64,000 nucleotides of DNA, taken from NCBI RefSeq assembly GCF_006716695.1, contig NZ_VFPN01000002.1, forward strand, positions 124,001 through 188,000, given 5' to 3'. The notes beneath the pieces were generated by a model that saw only the letters and a program-made list of their open reading frames with translations, made no database searches and was not told where the DNA came from. Both the position numbers and the translations under genes were made by a program. Shown here in pieces: positions 19,890 to 28,186 of the stretch; the stretch's first letter is position 1, and each line of letters begins with the position of its first letter. The DNA is from Klugiella xanthotipulae (GTDB lineage Bacteria > Actinomycetota > Actinomycetes > Actinomycetales > Microbacteriaceae).

Positions 19890-21566
19890 TTAGGCCTCGA
19901 TGACCACGGGAACGATCATGGCGCGGCGACGCAGACGCTGGGCAACCCAGCGGCCGATCGTGCGGCGCATGACCTGTTGCAGGGCGTGCTGGTCGCGCAC
20001 GCCATTACCAACAGCCTCGGACAGCGCCGCAATAACCTTGGGCTTGACCTCATCAAAAACGTGATCGCCCTCGGCAACACCCTTTGCGTGGATCTCCGGA
20101 CCAACGATTACACGACCGGTGGCCGACTCGATGACAACAATCACCGAGATAAAACCCTCTTCACCAAGAATTCGGCGATCTTTCAGATCGGCCTCGGTGA
20201 TCTCGCCCACACTTGACCCGTCAACATACACATAGCCGAGATCATATTGACCCACGACACGCGCAACGCCACCCTTGAGGTCGATCACGGTGCCGTCATC
20301 CGCAAGAATCACGTTCTGCTCGGGCACGCCCGTCTCGATTGCCAGCTTGGCGTTCGCCGCCAGGTGGCGATACTCCCCGTGCACAGGAAGCACATTCCTG
20401 GGCTTGAGGATGTTGTAACAGTAGAGCAACTCACCCGCAGCTGCGTGACCGGAAACGTGTACCTTTGCGTTGCCCTTATGCACAACGTTGGCACCCAGTT
20501 TGGTGAGTCGGTCGATGACGCGGTAGACCGCGTTCTCGTTACCGGGGATGAGGCTGGAGGCGAGAATAACGGTGTCGCCCTCCCCCACCTCAATCTTGTG
20601 CTCCATGTTAGCCATACGACTCAGCACAGCCATCGGCTCGCCCTGTGACCCCGTGCTCATGAAGACAATCTTGTCCTCCGGCACGTTATCGGTCTTGCGG
20701 TAGTCAATGAGTACGTTATCGGGTACTTTGAGGTAGCCGAGATCGGCGGCGATCCCCATGTTGCGCACCATCGAGCGACCCAGTAGGGCGACGCGGCGGC
20801 CGTGGGCATGGGCGGCATCCAGAACCTGTTGAACACGGTGGATGTGGCTGGAGAAGCTGGCAATAATTACGCGACGCGGAGCCTTGGCAATAACGGATTC
20901 CAGTACGGGTCCGATATCACGCTCCAACGGTGTAAAGCCGGGAACCTCGGCATTGGTTGAGTCAACCAAGAAGAGATCAATGCCTTCCTCGCCGAGACGA
21001 GCAAAAGCACGCAGATCAGTGAGACGACCGTCAAGTGGCAGTTGATCCATTTTGAAGTCACCCGTAGCGAGGACCAGGCCGGCCTCCGTGCGAATCGCCA
21101 CGGCCAACGCATCCGGGATGGAGTGGTTGACGGCCACAAACTCCAGGCTGAATGGTCCCATCTCTTCAATATCACCCTCACGCACCGTGAGGGTGTACGG
21201 CTTAATGCGATGCTCTTTGAGCTTGGCCTCAATCAGTGCGAGCGTAAGCGTTGATCCCACGAGTGGGATATCCGAACGCAACTTCAGCAGATAGGGCACC
21301 GCGCCGATGTGGTCCTCGTGGCCGTGTGTGAGCACAACGGCGACCACATCGTCGAGACGGTCACGCACGATCGAGAAGTCGGGCAGAATGAGGTCAACGC
21401 CCGGCTGGTGCTCCTCGGGGAAGAGCACGCCGCAATCGACGATGAGAAGCTTGCCGTTCATTTCAAAAACGGTCATATTCCGGCCGACCTCACCGAGGCC
21501 ACCGACGGGCGTTACCCGCAGCGTTCCCGGTTCGAGCGCGGACGGTTCGTAGACGTTGCTTGGCAC
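19890..21566 (-). CDS. rnj: Ribonuclease J
   Basis: A metallo-beta-lactamase/beta-CASP exo- and endoribonuclease. The 558-residue protein has the zinc motif HGHEDH at 81-86, DFKMD, the beta-CASP region (IIASFSSHIHR) and HVSGHAAAGEL near residue 390. GTG start with AGGAGG upstream. It follows dapA by 14 bases, a pairing (dapA-rnj) common in actinobacteria. Another RNA-decay enzyme, Pnp, is encoded at 32505-34760. Confidence 0.96.
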   Translation of the reverse strand: MPSNVYEPSALEPGTLRVTPVGGLGEVGRNMTVFEMNGKLLIVDCGVLFPEEHQPGVDLILPDFSIVRDRLDDVVAVVLTHGHEDHIGAVPYLLKLRSDIPLVGSTLTLALIEAKLKEHRIKPYTLTVREGDIEEMGPFSLEFVAVNHSIPDALAVAIRTEAGLVLATGDFKMDQLPLDGRLTDLRAFARLGEEGIDLFLVDSTNAEVPGFTPLERDIGPVLESVIAKAPRRVIIASFSSHIHRVQQVLDAAHAHGRRVALLGRSMVRNMGIAADLGYLKVPDNVLIDYRKTDNVPEDKIVFMSTGSQGEPMAVLSRMANMEHKIEVGEGDTVILASSLIPGNENAVYRVIDRLTKLGANVVHKGNAKVHVSGHAAAGELLYCYNILKPRNVLPVHGEYRHLAANAKLAIETGVPEQNVILADDGTVIDLKGGVARVVGQYDLGYVYVDGSSVGEITEADLKDRRILGEEGFISVIVVIESATGRVIVGPEIHAKGVAEGDHVFDEVKPKVIAALSEAVGNGVRDQHALQQVMRRTIGRWVAQRLRRRAMIVPVVIEA

Positions 21567-21580
21567 ACGTCCTCCTGTTT

Positions 21581-22558
21581 CTAGCGGGTCGTTCCCGCAA
21601 TCTTGGGTAGGGCTCCGCCGGCAGCCGCATTGCGGTCCGGTCGGAAATTACTGAGGTCGAGGCCGGGCAGATCGCGTACCAGAGCGAGGTCATCCTCGAT
21701 CTGTGCGGCTTCCCACTCCTCCGGCCCAACGAGGGGCAGACGTACACGCGGGCTACCGATGCGACCCAGGCCGTGCAGGATGTACTTGACAGCGATCGTC
21801 CCCGGAACGTGGGTCATCGACGCCCGGACTAGAGGCTCCAGCTTCTTGTGTGCATCGGTCGCCGACGCCAGATCTCCGCGGTTGACCGCATCAACCATCT
21901 GGCGGTAGGGAGTGGCCGTGACGTTGGCTGAAACACCAATGAGGCCGCTGGCCCCAATCGAGAGGTGCGGCAGCACGTTGGCGTCATCACCCGAAAAATA
22001 CATGAGATCGGTCTGGTTGAGCACACGACTCACCTCACTGAAATCGCCCTTGGCGTCCTTTACCGCGAGAATATTGGGGTGCTTTGAGAGGCGCAGAATG
22101 GTCTCATATTCGATCGGCACACCCGTGCGACCCGGGATATCATACAGGATGACCGGCAGATCTGTCGCATCCGCAATCATCCGAAAGTGGGTGAGAATGC
22201 CTGCCTGGGTAGGCTTGTTATAGTACGGAGTGACGATCATCACGCCGTCTGCACCAGCCTTCTCGCTGGCCCGGTAAAGTTCAATCGCATGCGCGGTCTC
22301 GTTAGAGCCGCCCCCCGTGATGATCTTCGCGCGGCCATCCGCCACGCGCTTACCCACCTCAACGAGCCTGAGCTTCTCAGGGTCGGTGAGGGTGGAGGTC
22401 TCACCGGTGGTACCGGCGACAACGATACCGTCGGCACCAGCGTTGATAACGTCATCCATGTGCCGCTCAACCGCAGGCCAATCAACCTCTCCATCGGAGG
22501 TGAAGGGGGTGACCAACGCCACCAGGACCTGTCCAAAGGGATTCTCTACAGTAGCCAC
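21581..22558 (-). CDS. dapA: 4-hydroxy-tetrahydrodipicolinate synthase
   Basis: DapA condenses pyruvate and aspartate semialdehyde, the first committed step to lysine and diaminopimelate. The 325-residue TIM barrel carries the Schiff-base Lys167 (LAVKDAKGD), Tyr139 (ILYDIPGRTG), the TTGE motif and VTPYYNKPT. GTG start. The preceding dehydrogenase gene stops 5 bases upstream. Confidence 0.97.
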   Translation of the reverse strand: MATVENPFGQVLVALVTPFTSDGEVDWPAVERHMDDVINAGADGIVVAGTTGETSTLTDPEKLRLVEVGKRVADGRAKIITGGGSNETAHAIELYRASEKAGADGVMIVTPYYNKPTQAGILTHFRMIADATDLPVILYDIPGRTGVPIEYETILRLSKHPNILAVKDAKGDFSEVSRVLNQTDLMYFSGDDANVLPHLSIGASGLIGVSANVTATPYRQMVDAVNRGDLASATDAHKKLEPLVRASMTHVPGTIAVKYILHGLGRIGSPRVRLPLVGPEEWEAAQIEDDLALVRDLPGLDLSNFRPDRNAAAGGALPKIAGTTR

Positions 22559-22563
22559 GCCCT

Positions 22564-23382
22564 CTAGGTTAGCGCGTCACACGCCGAGTTTGCTCCGTGT
22601 CGAGAAACTGGGCGAGCCTCACCCATCCTCGAACCCCGCCCCCGCTCCGCCAGGAGGGCCGAGGGGAGCACGCGCGTCAGGGCCACAATTGCTCGGTATC
22701 GGACCGTGGGAACCGAGATCGAGCGCCCGCGTGCGCTATCACGCAGCCCCCGCCGCACAACGGGCTCGGTGGTGAGCCACATCCACCGGGGGATGCCCGC
22801 CATCTCGTCACCCATCCGCTCGTGAAACTCGGTGCGTACAAAACCCGGGCAGAGCGCCGTCACATGCACGCCGCGCGGCCCATAAACAGCGTTGAGTGAA
22901 CGGCAAAAAGTGATCAGCCACGCCTTCGCCGCGCTGTAGGTGCCGCGAGGAACAAAGCCAGCCACGGAGGCCACGTTGACGATACGACCGGAGCCACGGG
23001 AAAGCATCCCCCGCATCGCGGCATGGGTCAGCCGAAGAGGGGCGCGAACCAGGAGATCAAGCATCTGCTCTTCATCGGCGACGCGGTTGCGGTGAAAGCG
23101 TCCGGCAAGGCCAAAGCCCGCGCTATTAACGAGAAGCTCGATGGGTGCCACCTCATCGGAGAGGCGCCCACAGGCCGCTGCGAGACCTGCCTCGGTGGTG
23201 AGGTCGGCGCTCAGGATACTCACGGTCACTCCGTATCGCCCCGCCAAGCGGTCGGCCACCCGCGCCAGACGCTCGCCGTCCCGAGCGAGCAGGACAAGAT
23301 CCCACCCCGTCGCCGCGAGCTGCCGGGCGCACTCCGCACCGATTCCCGAGGTTGCTCCGGTGATGAAAGCTGTCTGGGTCAT
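22564..23382 (-). CDS. Short-chain dehydrogenase/reductase
   Basis: A classical SDR of 272 residues with the TGATSGIG cofactor motif near the N-terminus, NSAG, and the catalytic Ser-Tyr-Lys set (SVAGFVPRGTYSAAKAW). The N-terminal Arg-rich site (LLARDGERL) suggests NADP(H). The substrate is not evident. The C-terminal 30 residues (RGRGSRMGEARPVSRH...) look unstructured. ATG 23382 is chosen over an in-frame TTG 9 bases upstream. It is tightly linked to dapA, which is not its usual partner. Confidence 0.88.
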   Translation of the reverse strand: MTQTAFITGATSGIGAECARQLAATGWDLVLLARDGERLARVADRLAGRYGVTVSILSADLTTEAGLAAACGRLSDEVAPIELLVNSAGFGLAGRFHRNRVADEEQMLDLLVRAPLRLTHAAMRGMLSRGSGRIVNVASVAGFVPRGTYSAAKAWLITFCRSLNAVYGPRGVHVTALCPGFVRTEFHERMGDEMAGIPRWMWLTTEPVVRRGLRDSARGRSISVPTVRYRAIVALTRVLPSALLAERGRGSRMGEARPVSRHGANSACDALT

Positions 23383-23436
23383 GCGCCTCAACCTAGTCGA
23401 GATCGGAGCGGTGCGGAACCGGACGCAACCGGATAT

Positions 23437-24543
23437 CTAGGAGGTGAGGGCGACGATAAGACCAATAACAACCGGGATGATTGTGGTGAGTACCGAGACG
23501 AGAAGCACGATTCCGCCAACGATGAGCGCAGGCAGATACGAGCGTCTGAGCCGCCGTCCGGGAGGGGCGACCACGTTGAGCGAACGATCAGGCACCCGCT
23601 CGTCAGCGTAACGATGCGTCTGACGAAGAGTTTTGGCTCCCACCGTGTCGAGCACCTGCCACATACGCACAAACGCGTTCATGCCATTGTGGTCGAAAGG
23701 TGCCGCGGAATAGACAAAAACGAGGTCATCCACGATTTCAACGTCAAATGGGGCGGCATGATCGATGAGAAGCGCCATCACATCGGGGGTGAGGATGTAC
23801 AGGGCATCTCGCTCATACTCGCGGGGGCAGTAAAGCGTAAAGTAGCGGTCAAAGTCACCCTCCAGGGAGAGCCGCTGGTCGCGGTTGAACGCGTCGGGCA
23901 GGTTAGACCAGAGCGGATTATTGCTGAGTGAGTCCAGCACAATATGGGGCAGCCTTCGGTCGAGCTGAAAGGCTAAATAGCCCCACGTATGGGTGACATC
24001 ACTCTTCCCGTTGCTCGTGCGGTAGGTCATCCTGCCAATGTCGAAAAACCGCTGACCGGGGAGGCTGTGCACCCGGTCACACGACGCACGGCCGTGACCG
24101 AGATTAAAAATCATCCCGGGATACAGGGGATTCTCGGTGCGGGGAGTGAACTGGAATCTATTATCCCTGGCAAAGGAGAAGAGCCGCATAGTGGTGAGCA
24201 GGCTGGTGCTGACACTGCGACGTGAGGCCCAGATCACGCACCAGGTCATCCCCACCCCAAATGCCACCATACCGAGGCCGACCACCGTGTAGACGGCACC
24301 GATCAGGTTCCCGGCAATAAGATTTCCTACACCCCCTATGCTCAGGAGGAGACCACCAAGGGCGATGGGCCACAGAAACAGCAGACCCAGGATGATGCCC
24401 ACCAAGAGACCTGAGCCCAGAGGTAGACGATAACCGTACCGCTGCAATAGATACTGCCGGAAGGCCTGGCGCTCGGCCGTTGAGGGCGCATATCCCAGTG
24501 CCGAAAAGTTGCGTGGAGTGTATACGGGAGGAGTGGTACTCAC
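23437..24543 (-). CDS. Membrane protein, DUF3137-like, function unknown
   Basis: A 368-residue protein with two adjacent hydrophobic hairpins near the N-terminus (GSGLLVGIILGLLFLWP..., then VVGLGMVAFGVGMTW), a long soluble part containing LPHIVLDS, LEGDFDRYFTLY and YERDALYILTPDVMALLID, and a C-terminal membrane helix. The soluble motifs match a widespread uncharacterised actinobacterial family that I recall as DUF3137-like. GTG 24543 is preferred over GTG 24570 because AGGTAGGG lies 9 or so bases upstream. Confidence 0.7.
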   Translation of the reverse strand: MSTTPPVYTPRNFSALGYAPSTAERQAFRQYLLQRYGYRLPLGSGLLVGIILGLLFLWPIALGGLLLSIGGVGNLIAGNLIGAVYTVVGLGMVAFGVGMTWCVIWASRRSVSTSLLTTMRLFSFARDNRFQFTPRTENPLYPGMIFNLGHGRASCDRVHSLPGQRFFDIGRMTYRTSNGKSDVTHTWGYLAFQLDRRLPHIVLDSLSNNPLWSNLPDAFNRDQRLSLEGDFDRYFTLYCPREYERDALYILTPDVMALLIDHAAPFDVEIVDDLVFVYSAAPFDHNGMNAFVRMWQVLDTVGAKTLRQTHRYADERVPDRSLNVVAPPGRRLRRSYLPALIVGGIVLLVSVLTTIIPVVIGLIVALTS

Positions 24544-24586
24544 GAGGATTACCCTACCTCGGTGAGGCACGTGGGGTGCACCGTAG

Positions 24587-25315
24587 CTACGGAGCTACCC
24601 GGCCGTTCAGGTTAAAAGCCTCGTACGTAAGCGGCATCAGGTCGGCCCAGAACGTTTCCATCTTCTCGGCACACATCTCGATCTCCCGCTGGGGAAAACT
24701 CGGAAAGTGGGTGCCCTCGCGCGTGGTACGCAGGCTCAGAAAGTTCATCAGTGAACGTGAGTTGACCGTCACATACATCGACGAGTATGTGTTGAGCGGG
24801 AGCACGATGCGGGCAACCTCCCGCGCGACCCCCGCTTCGAGCATGGTCTGGTAGGCCGCATAAGCGTGAGTGCTCGCCTCACGCGTGGTCTGGTCAACCA
24901 GGTCGATCTGCTCGGGGGTTCCGGGGCGAAACTCATACGCTCCCGGCTTCCCCACTTGGAGCAGGTTGCGCTCGGCGTTGGGCACGTAGAAAACGGGGTT
25001 GAGTTCGCGATAACGACCTGATTCCTCGTTGTAGGAGGCCATCCGGTGCCGCATGAACTCGCGGAAGACAAAGATCGGGGCTTGCACGTAGAAGGTCATC
25101 GAGTTGTGCTCAAACGGTGATCCGTGCCGATCCCGCATCAGGTAATTAATGAGTCCCCGGTCACGCTTCTCGCTGGCTTCCTCGCCAGATTGGGCCTGGT
25201 CGAGGGTTTTCTCTCCCTGGGTGGACACCCGGGCGGCAAAAAGAACGTCGGAGTCATGAGCACTTGAACGAACAAGTTCAACGGTCATATCGGAACGGAA
25301 TTGAATGTCAGCCAC
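24587..25315 (-). CDS. thyX: Flavin-dependent thymidylate synthase
   Basis: ThyX makes dTMP from dUMP with methylene-THF, FAD and NADPH. The 242-residue protein has the signature RHRMASYNEESGRY at about 89-102. The GTG start at 25315 (VADIQFRSDMTVELV) fits homologues; a longer frame to 25357 adds 14 residues unlike the family. No thyA is seen in this window. Confidence 0.96.
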   Translation of the reverse strand: MADIQFRSDMTVELVRSSAHDSDVLFAARVSTQGEKTLDQAQSGEEASEKRDRGLINYLMRDRHGSPFEHNSMTFYVQAPIFVFREFMRHRMASYNEESGRYRELNPVFYVPNAERNLLQVGKPGAYEFRPGTPEQIDLVDQTTREASTHAYAAYQTMLEAGVAREVARIVLPLNTYSSMYVTVNSRSLMNFLSLRTTREGTHFPSFPQREIEMCAEKMETFWADLMPLTYEAFNLNGRVAP

Positions 25316-25372
25316 GAAGTCCACGATAGTGGCTTGCCCGCCCGACAGACACCGCACACGCCGCGGCGACTA

Positions 25373-25401
25373 TTGGCAGCACACATACGGCCGCGTAGTC
25401 T
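25373..25401 (+). promoter_or_regulatory. Promoter for a leaderless mRNA
   Basis: A -35 TTGGCA (25373-25378), a 17-base spacer and a -10 TAGTCT (25396-25401) are followed after 6 bases by the ATG at 25408. Transcription should start at or next to that A, giving an mRNA with no 5' leader. Confidence 0.65.
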
Positions 25402-25407
25402 GTGCGT

Positions 25408-26334
25408 ATGTCTGAATCAGCGTTGAACGGCACCACCCCGCGTACCCTCCTCATCTCGGGTTCCTCGGGGCTGATTGGCCGCGCGCTGGCGGTCCGAGCA
25501 CAGTCCGAGGGGTACCGGGTACGCACTCTCGTGCGCCGCGCCGCACACAACACCTCGGAGTTCCGTTGGGACCCGGTTGCCGGTCTGCTCGACACGGCGG
25601 CACTGCGCGGCGTCGATGCCGTCGTCAACCTTTCGGGGGCACCCCTCAACAAGCTGCCCTGGACGGGGCGCTACAAGAAGGAGATCCGTCAATCCAGGCT
25701 CGATGCCACCGGCACCCTGGTGCAGACGATGGGACGAATGGATACCCCTCCCGCCACGCTCCTCAACGCGTCAGCAGTTGGATATTACGGCCACCGACCC
25801 GGTGAAAAGCTGATGACCTCCCCCGCCCGCGGCACGGGATTTCTCGCCGATGTCTGCGCCGAGTGGGAGGCTGCAGCCCAGGCCGCCCCGCCCGGGGTAC
25901 GCGTTGTGACGCTGCGAACCGGCATCGTGCTTTCCCGCACCGGCGGTGTGCTACCCCTGCTGGAGCGCATCGCCCGATTCGGGCTCGCCGGACCGCTTGG
26001 CCCCGGCACACAGCACTGGCCCTGGATCAGTCTGCGCGATCACGTGGGTGCACAGCTCCACCTGCTCCGGGCGGATGTCTCGGGGCCCGTCAACCTCGTT
26101 GGACCGGAACAGGTCACCGCCGCGCAAATCGTGCGCGCCGTAGCCACGGCTGTGCACCGGCCCTACTGGCTACCAGCTCCGCGTTTTGCGCTCGTCGGAC
26201 TGCTCGGCGATGCGGCCCGTGAACTGCTGCTCTCGGATCAGCATGTGCAGGCCAGACGCCTCCTCGAATCCGGTTATACCTTCCACGACCCGAGCATGAC
26301 CACACTCATATCGGGACTCTACGCGACTCGTTGA
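25408..26334 (+). CDS. TIGR01777-type NAD-dependent epimerase/dehydratase
   Basis: An SDR39U1/TIGR01777 family protein of 308 residues. It has an N-terminal dinucleotide site (LISGSSGLIGRALA), the family hallmark SAVGYYG, and the C-terminal DUF1731 region (RFALVGLLGDAARELLLSDQHVQARRLLESGY, seen in part). Family members are implicated in division or envelope functions, but no reaction is assigned here. The ATG lies right after a promoter and no ribosome site exists, so it is probably translated leaderless. Confidence 0.88.
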   Translation: MSESALNGTTPRTLLISGSSGLIGRALAVRAQSEGYRVRTLVRRAAHNTSEFRWDPVAGLLDTAALRGVDAVVNLSGAPLNKLPWTGRYKKEIRQSRLDATGTLVQTMGRMDTPPATLLNASAVGYYGHRPGEKLMTSPARGTGFLADVCAEWEAAAQAAPPGVRVVTLRTGIVLSRTGGVLPLLERIARFGLAGPLGPGTQHWPWISLRDHVGAQLHLLRADVSGPVNLVGPEQVTAAQIVRAVATAVHRPYWLPAPRFALVGLLGDAARELLLSDQHVQARRLLESGYTFHDPSMTTLISGLYATR

Positions 26335-26337
26335 GGA

Positions 26338-26799
26338 CTAGCCTGCGGTGTGGGTAATCGAGGCCCGATCCAGCGCGATCGCCTGGCGGATGGAGTGGCG
26401 CGCGCGCCGACGATCACCGCACGCATCGTACATAAGACCGAGACGAAACCAGGATTGCCAGCGCTCAGGCTGCGCCTCGGCCTCCGCCCGGTACTCGGGA
26501 AAAGCGGCATCCGCGGCAGCCCGCTCGATGTGGCCGCTCGGGGTAACCGGGAGATCCGCGCCCGGTAACCCGCCCTCCCCCGCCAACCGCGCGTACAGCC
26601 GCGACGACCGACGGCCAAAGGCAAGCTCACGGAACAGTGCCCAGAGCGCGATGAGCGGAAGGACGGCCAACGCCCACCCCATCGTGACCGCGACGGGTGA
26701 CTCCGATGAGATGAGCACAATCGCCCGCTGGCCCGCCGAAAAAATATAGAGCAGCAGGAGCACCAGCATGACGCCAACCCCCAGGAGCGTCCTATTCAT
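26338..26799 (-). CDS. Small membrane-anchored protein with TPR-like tail
   Basis: A 153-residue protein with two N-terminal transmembrane helices (LGVGVMLVLLLLYIFS and MGWALAVLPLIALWAL) and a soluble tail whose last 45 residues (WQSWFRLGLMYDACGDRRRARHSI...) look like one TPR motif. ATG 26799 (MNRTLLG) overlaps the dapB stop by 8 bases, so it is likely co-translated with dapB. Function unknown. Confidence 0.75.
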   Translation of the reverse strand: MNRTLLGVGVMLVLLLLYIFSAGQRAIVLISSESPVAVTMGWALAVLPLIALWALFRELAFGRRSSRLYARLAGEGGLPGADLPVTPSGHIERAAADAAFPEYRAEAEAQPERWQSWFRLGLMYDACGDRRRARHSIRQAIALDRASITHTAG

Positions 26800-27577
26800 C
26801 GGTTGCACCAGCCACACGGCGCTCGGGGGCGCTCGGCTGCGGACCAACGCTCAGGCCCAGCACCCGATCGAGGCCCACCGTGAGGCCAGAAGCGGTACGG
26901 GTGGCGTGCAGCGCAGCACGCATCCCTGCGTCGTAGGCTGTCGGCGAAATCGTGTCGTGGGTGATGGTGAGAACCTCGCCCTGACCGCCCAGGATAACCT
27001 CCTGTTTGGCCAGAACTCCCGCGAGCCGTAGGCTGTGCACCGGAATGCTCGCCACCTGCTGGCCCCGCGCAAGCTGGTCCGTGTACGACGCCTCGACGGG
27101 GCCACGATCACCGCGAGCCGCCGTAATCATCTCGGCCGTGCGCACAGCCGTGCCCGACGGGGAGTCAATTTTACCCGCGTGGTGTGCCTCGACGATCTCA
27201 ATCGAGTCGAAATACTGCCCCGCAATTGCTGCGAGCGCCGTACCCACGACGGAACCGATTGAGAAGTTGGGGATGACGATCACGCCAGCCTCCGGCCGCG
27301 CCGCCACCTGGGATTCAAGAGCGGCCAGACGCTCGGCCGACCACCCGCTGGTCCCCACGAGCACACGGATACCACGGGCTATCGCAAACTCAACGAGGCC
27401 TGGTGACACAGCGGGCGTGGTGACATCGATGAGGATATCGGCCCCGAGCATCTCCTCCCGCGCGCTCGATGAGCCGAGGGCGGCGTACAGTTCGTACCCG
27501 GGAAGATCGTTCAGGATGCTCTGGGCCAGCAGACCCATTCGCCCGGAGGCACCGGCAACAGCAACTCGTGTAGTCAT
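26792..27577 (-). CDS. dapB: 4-hydroxy-tetrahydrodipicolinate reductase
   Basis: DapB reduces the DapA product with NAD(P)H. The 261-residue protein has the GASGRMG cofactor motif at the N-terminus and the signature EAHHAGKIDSPSGTA around the catalytic His and Lys. It is separated from dapA by thyX and other genes, as in related genomes. Confidence 0.97.
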   Translation of the reverse strand: MTTRVAVAGASGRMGLLAQSILNDLPGYELYAALGSSSAREEMLGADILIDVTTPAVSPGLVEFAIARGIRVLVGTSGWSAERLAALESQVAARPEAGVIVIPNFSIGSVVGTALAAIAGQYFDSIEIVEAHHAGKIDSPSGTAVRTAEMITAARGDRGPVEASYTDQLARGQQVASIPVHSLRLAGVLAKQEVILGGQGEVLTITHDTISPTAYDAGMRAALHATRTASGLTVGLDRVLGLSVGPQPSAPERRVAGATDE

Positions 27578-27586
27578 TGGTCTAGG

Positions 27587-28186
27587 CTACCCCGGCAGTG
27601 ACTCGGGTAGCCCCGTGCGCAGATCGACGGGCAGATGCGAGAGATCGTTGTGTACCAGCAGGGTCCAGGGGCGGCCCGGACGCTGCTGGATGATCGTGAG
27701 ACCGCAGTTCGCCTGATTGATTCCCAGCCAACGCCATTCGGGCGCATCCATCGCCTCGCGAACAAACCACGCGATGACAAAGTTGTGGGTGACGAGCAAC
27801 TCATGCGTGTCGATTTTGCCCCCCAGAAACTCAGCGGTAGCGTCGGCCATCTGGGCACGTCCGGCCTCAGTCTCGTCCGCCGTGTATGAGCCAAAAAAGG
27901 GAGCGTACACCTCAGGCATCCCCTCGACCCGTCCGGTGGGCACACAGTCGAGCAACAGACTTGACGGTTGCGAGTCAAGTAACGGCAAAGTTTGGGCCAT
28001 CACACGCACGGTCTCCTCGGCGCGTTTGAGCGGCGAATGCCATGCGGCGTCAAACGTTAGCCCGGCAAATCGCTCGGCAATGGCCCTGGCCTGGAGTTCA
28101 CCGCGTTCGGAGAGGGTGCCATCGGGGATGCCGTGTTCAGCGTCCACCTGTTCCCCATGGCGGACGAGGTACAGCGTGCGGGTCAC
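27587..28186 (-). CDS. Histidine phosphatase superfamily protein
   Basis: A 199-residue phosphoglycerate mutase-like protein. The catalytic RHGE motif is near residue 9 (LYLVRHGEQ), a second arginine and helix follow (SPLKRAEET), and the late His is in LLVTHNFVIAWF. Substrate unknown. Its ATG overlaps the end of the M16 peptidase gene by 4 bases. Confidence 0.87.
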   Translation of the reverse strand: MTRTLYLVRHGEQVDAEHGIPDGTLSERGELQARAIAERFAGLTFDAAWHSPLKRAEETVRVMAQTLPLLDSQPSSLLLDCVPTGRVEGMPEVYAPFFGSYTADETEAGRAQMADATAEFLGGKIDTHELLVTHNFVIAWFVREAMDAPEWRWLGINQANCGLTIIQQRPGRPWTLLVHNDLSHLPVDLRTGLPESLPG

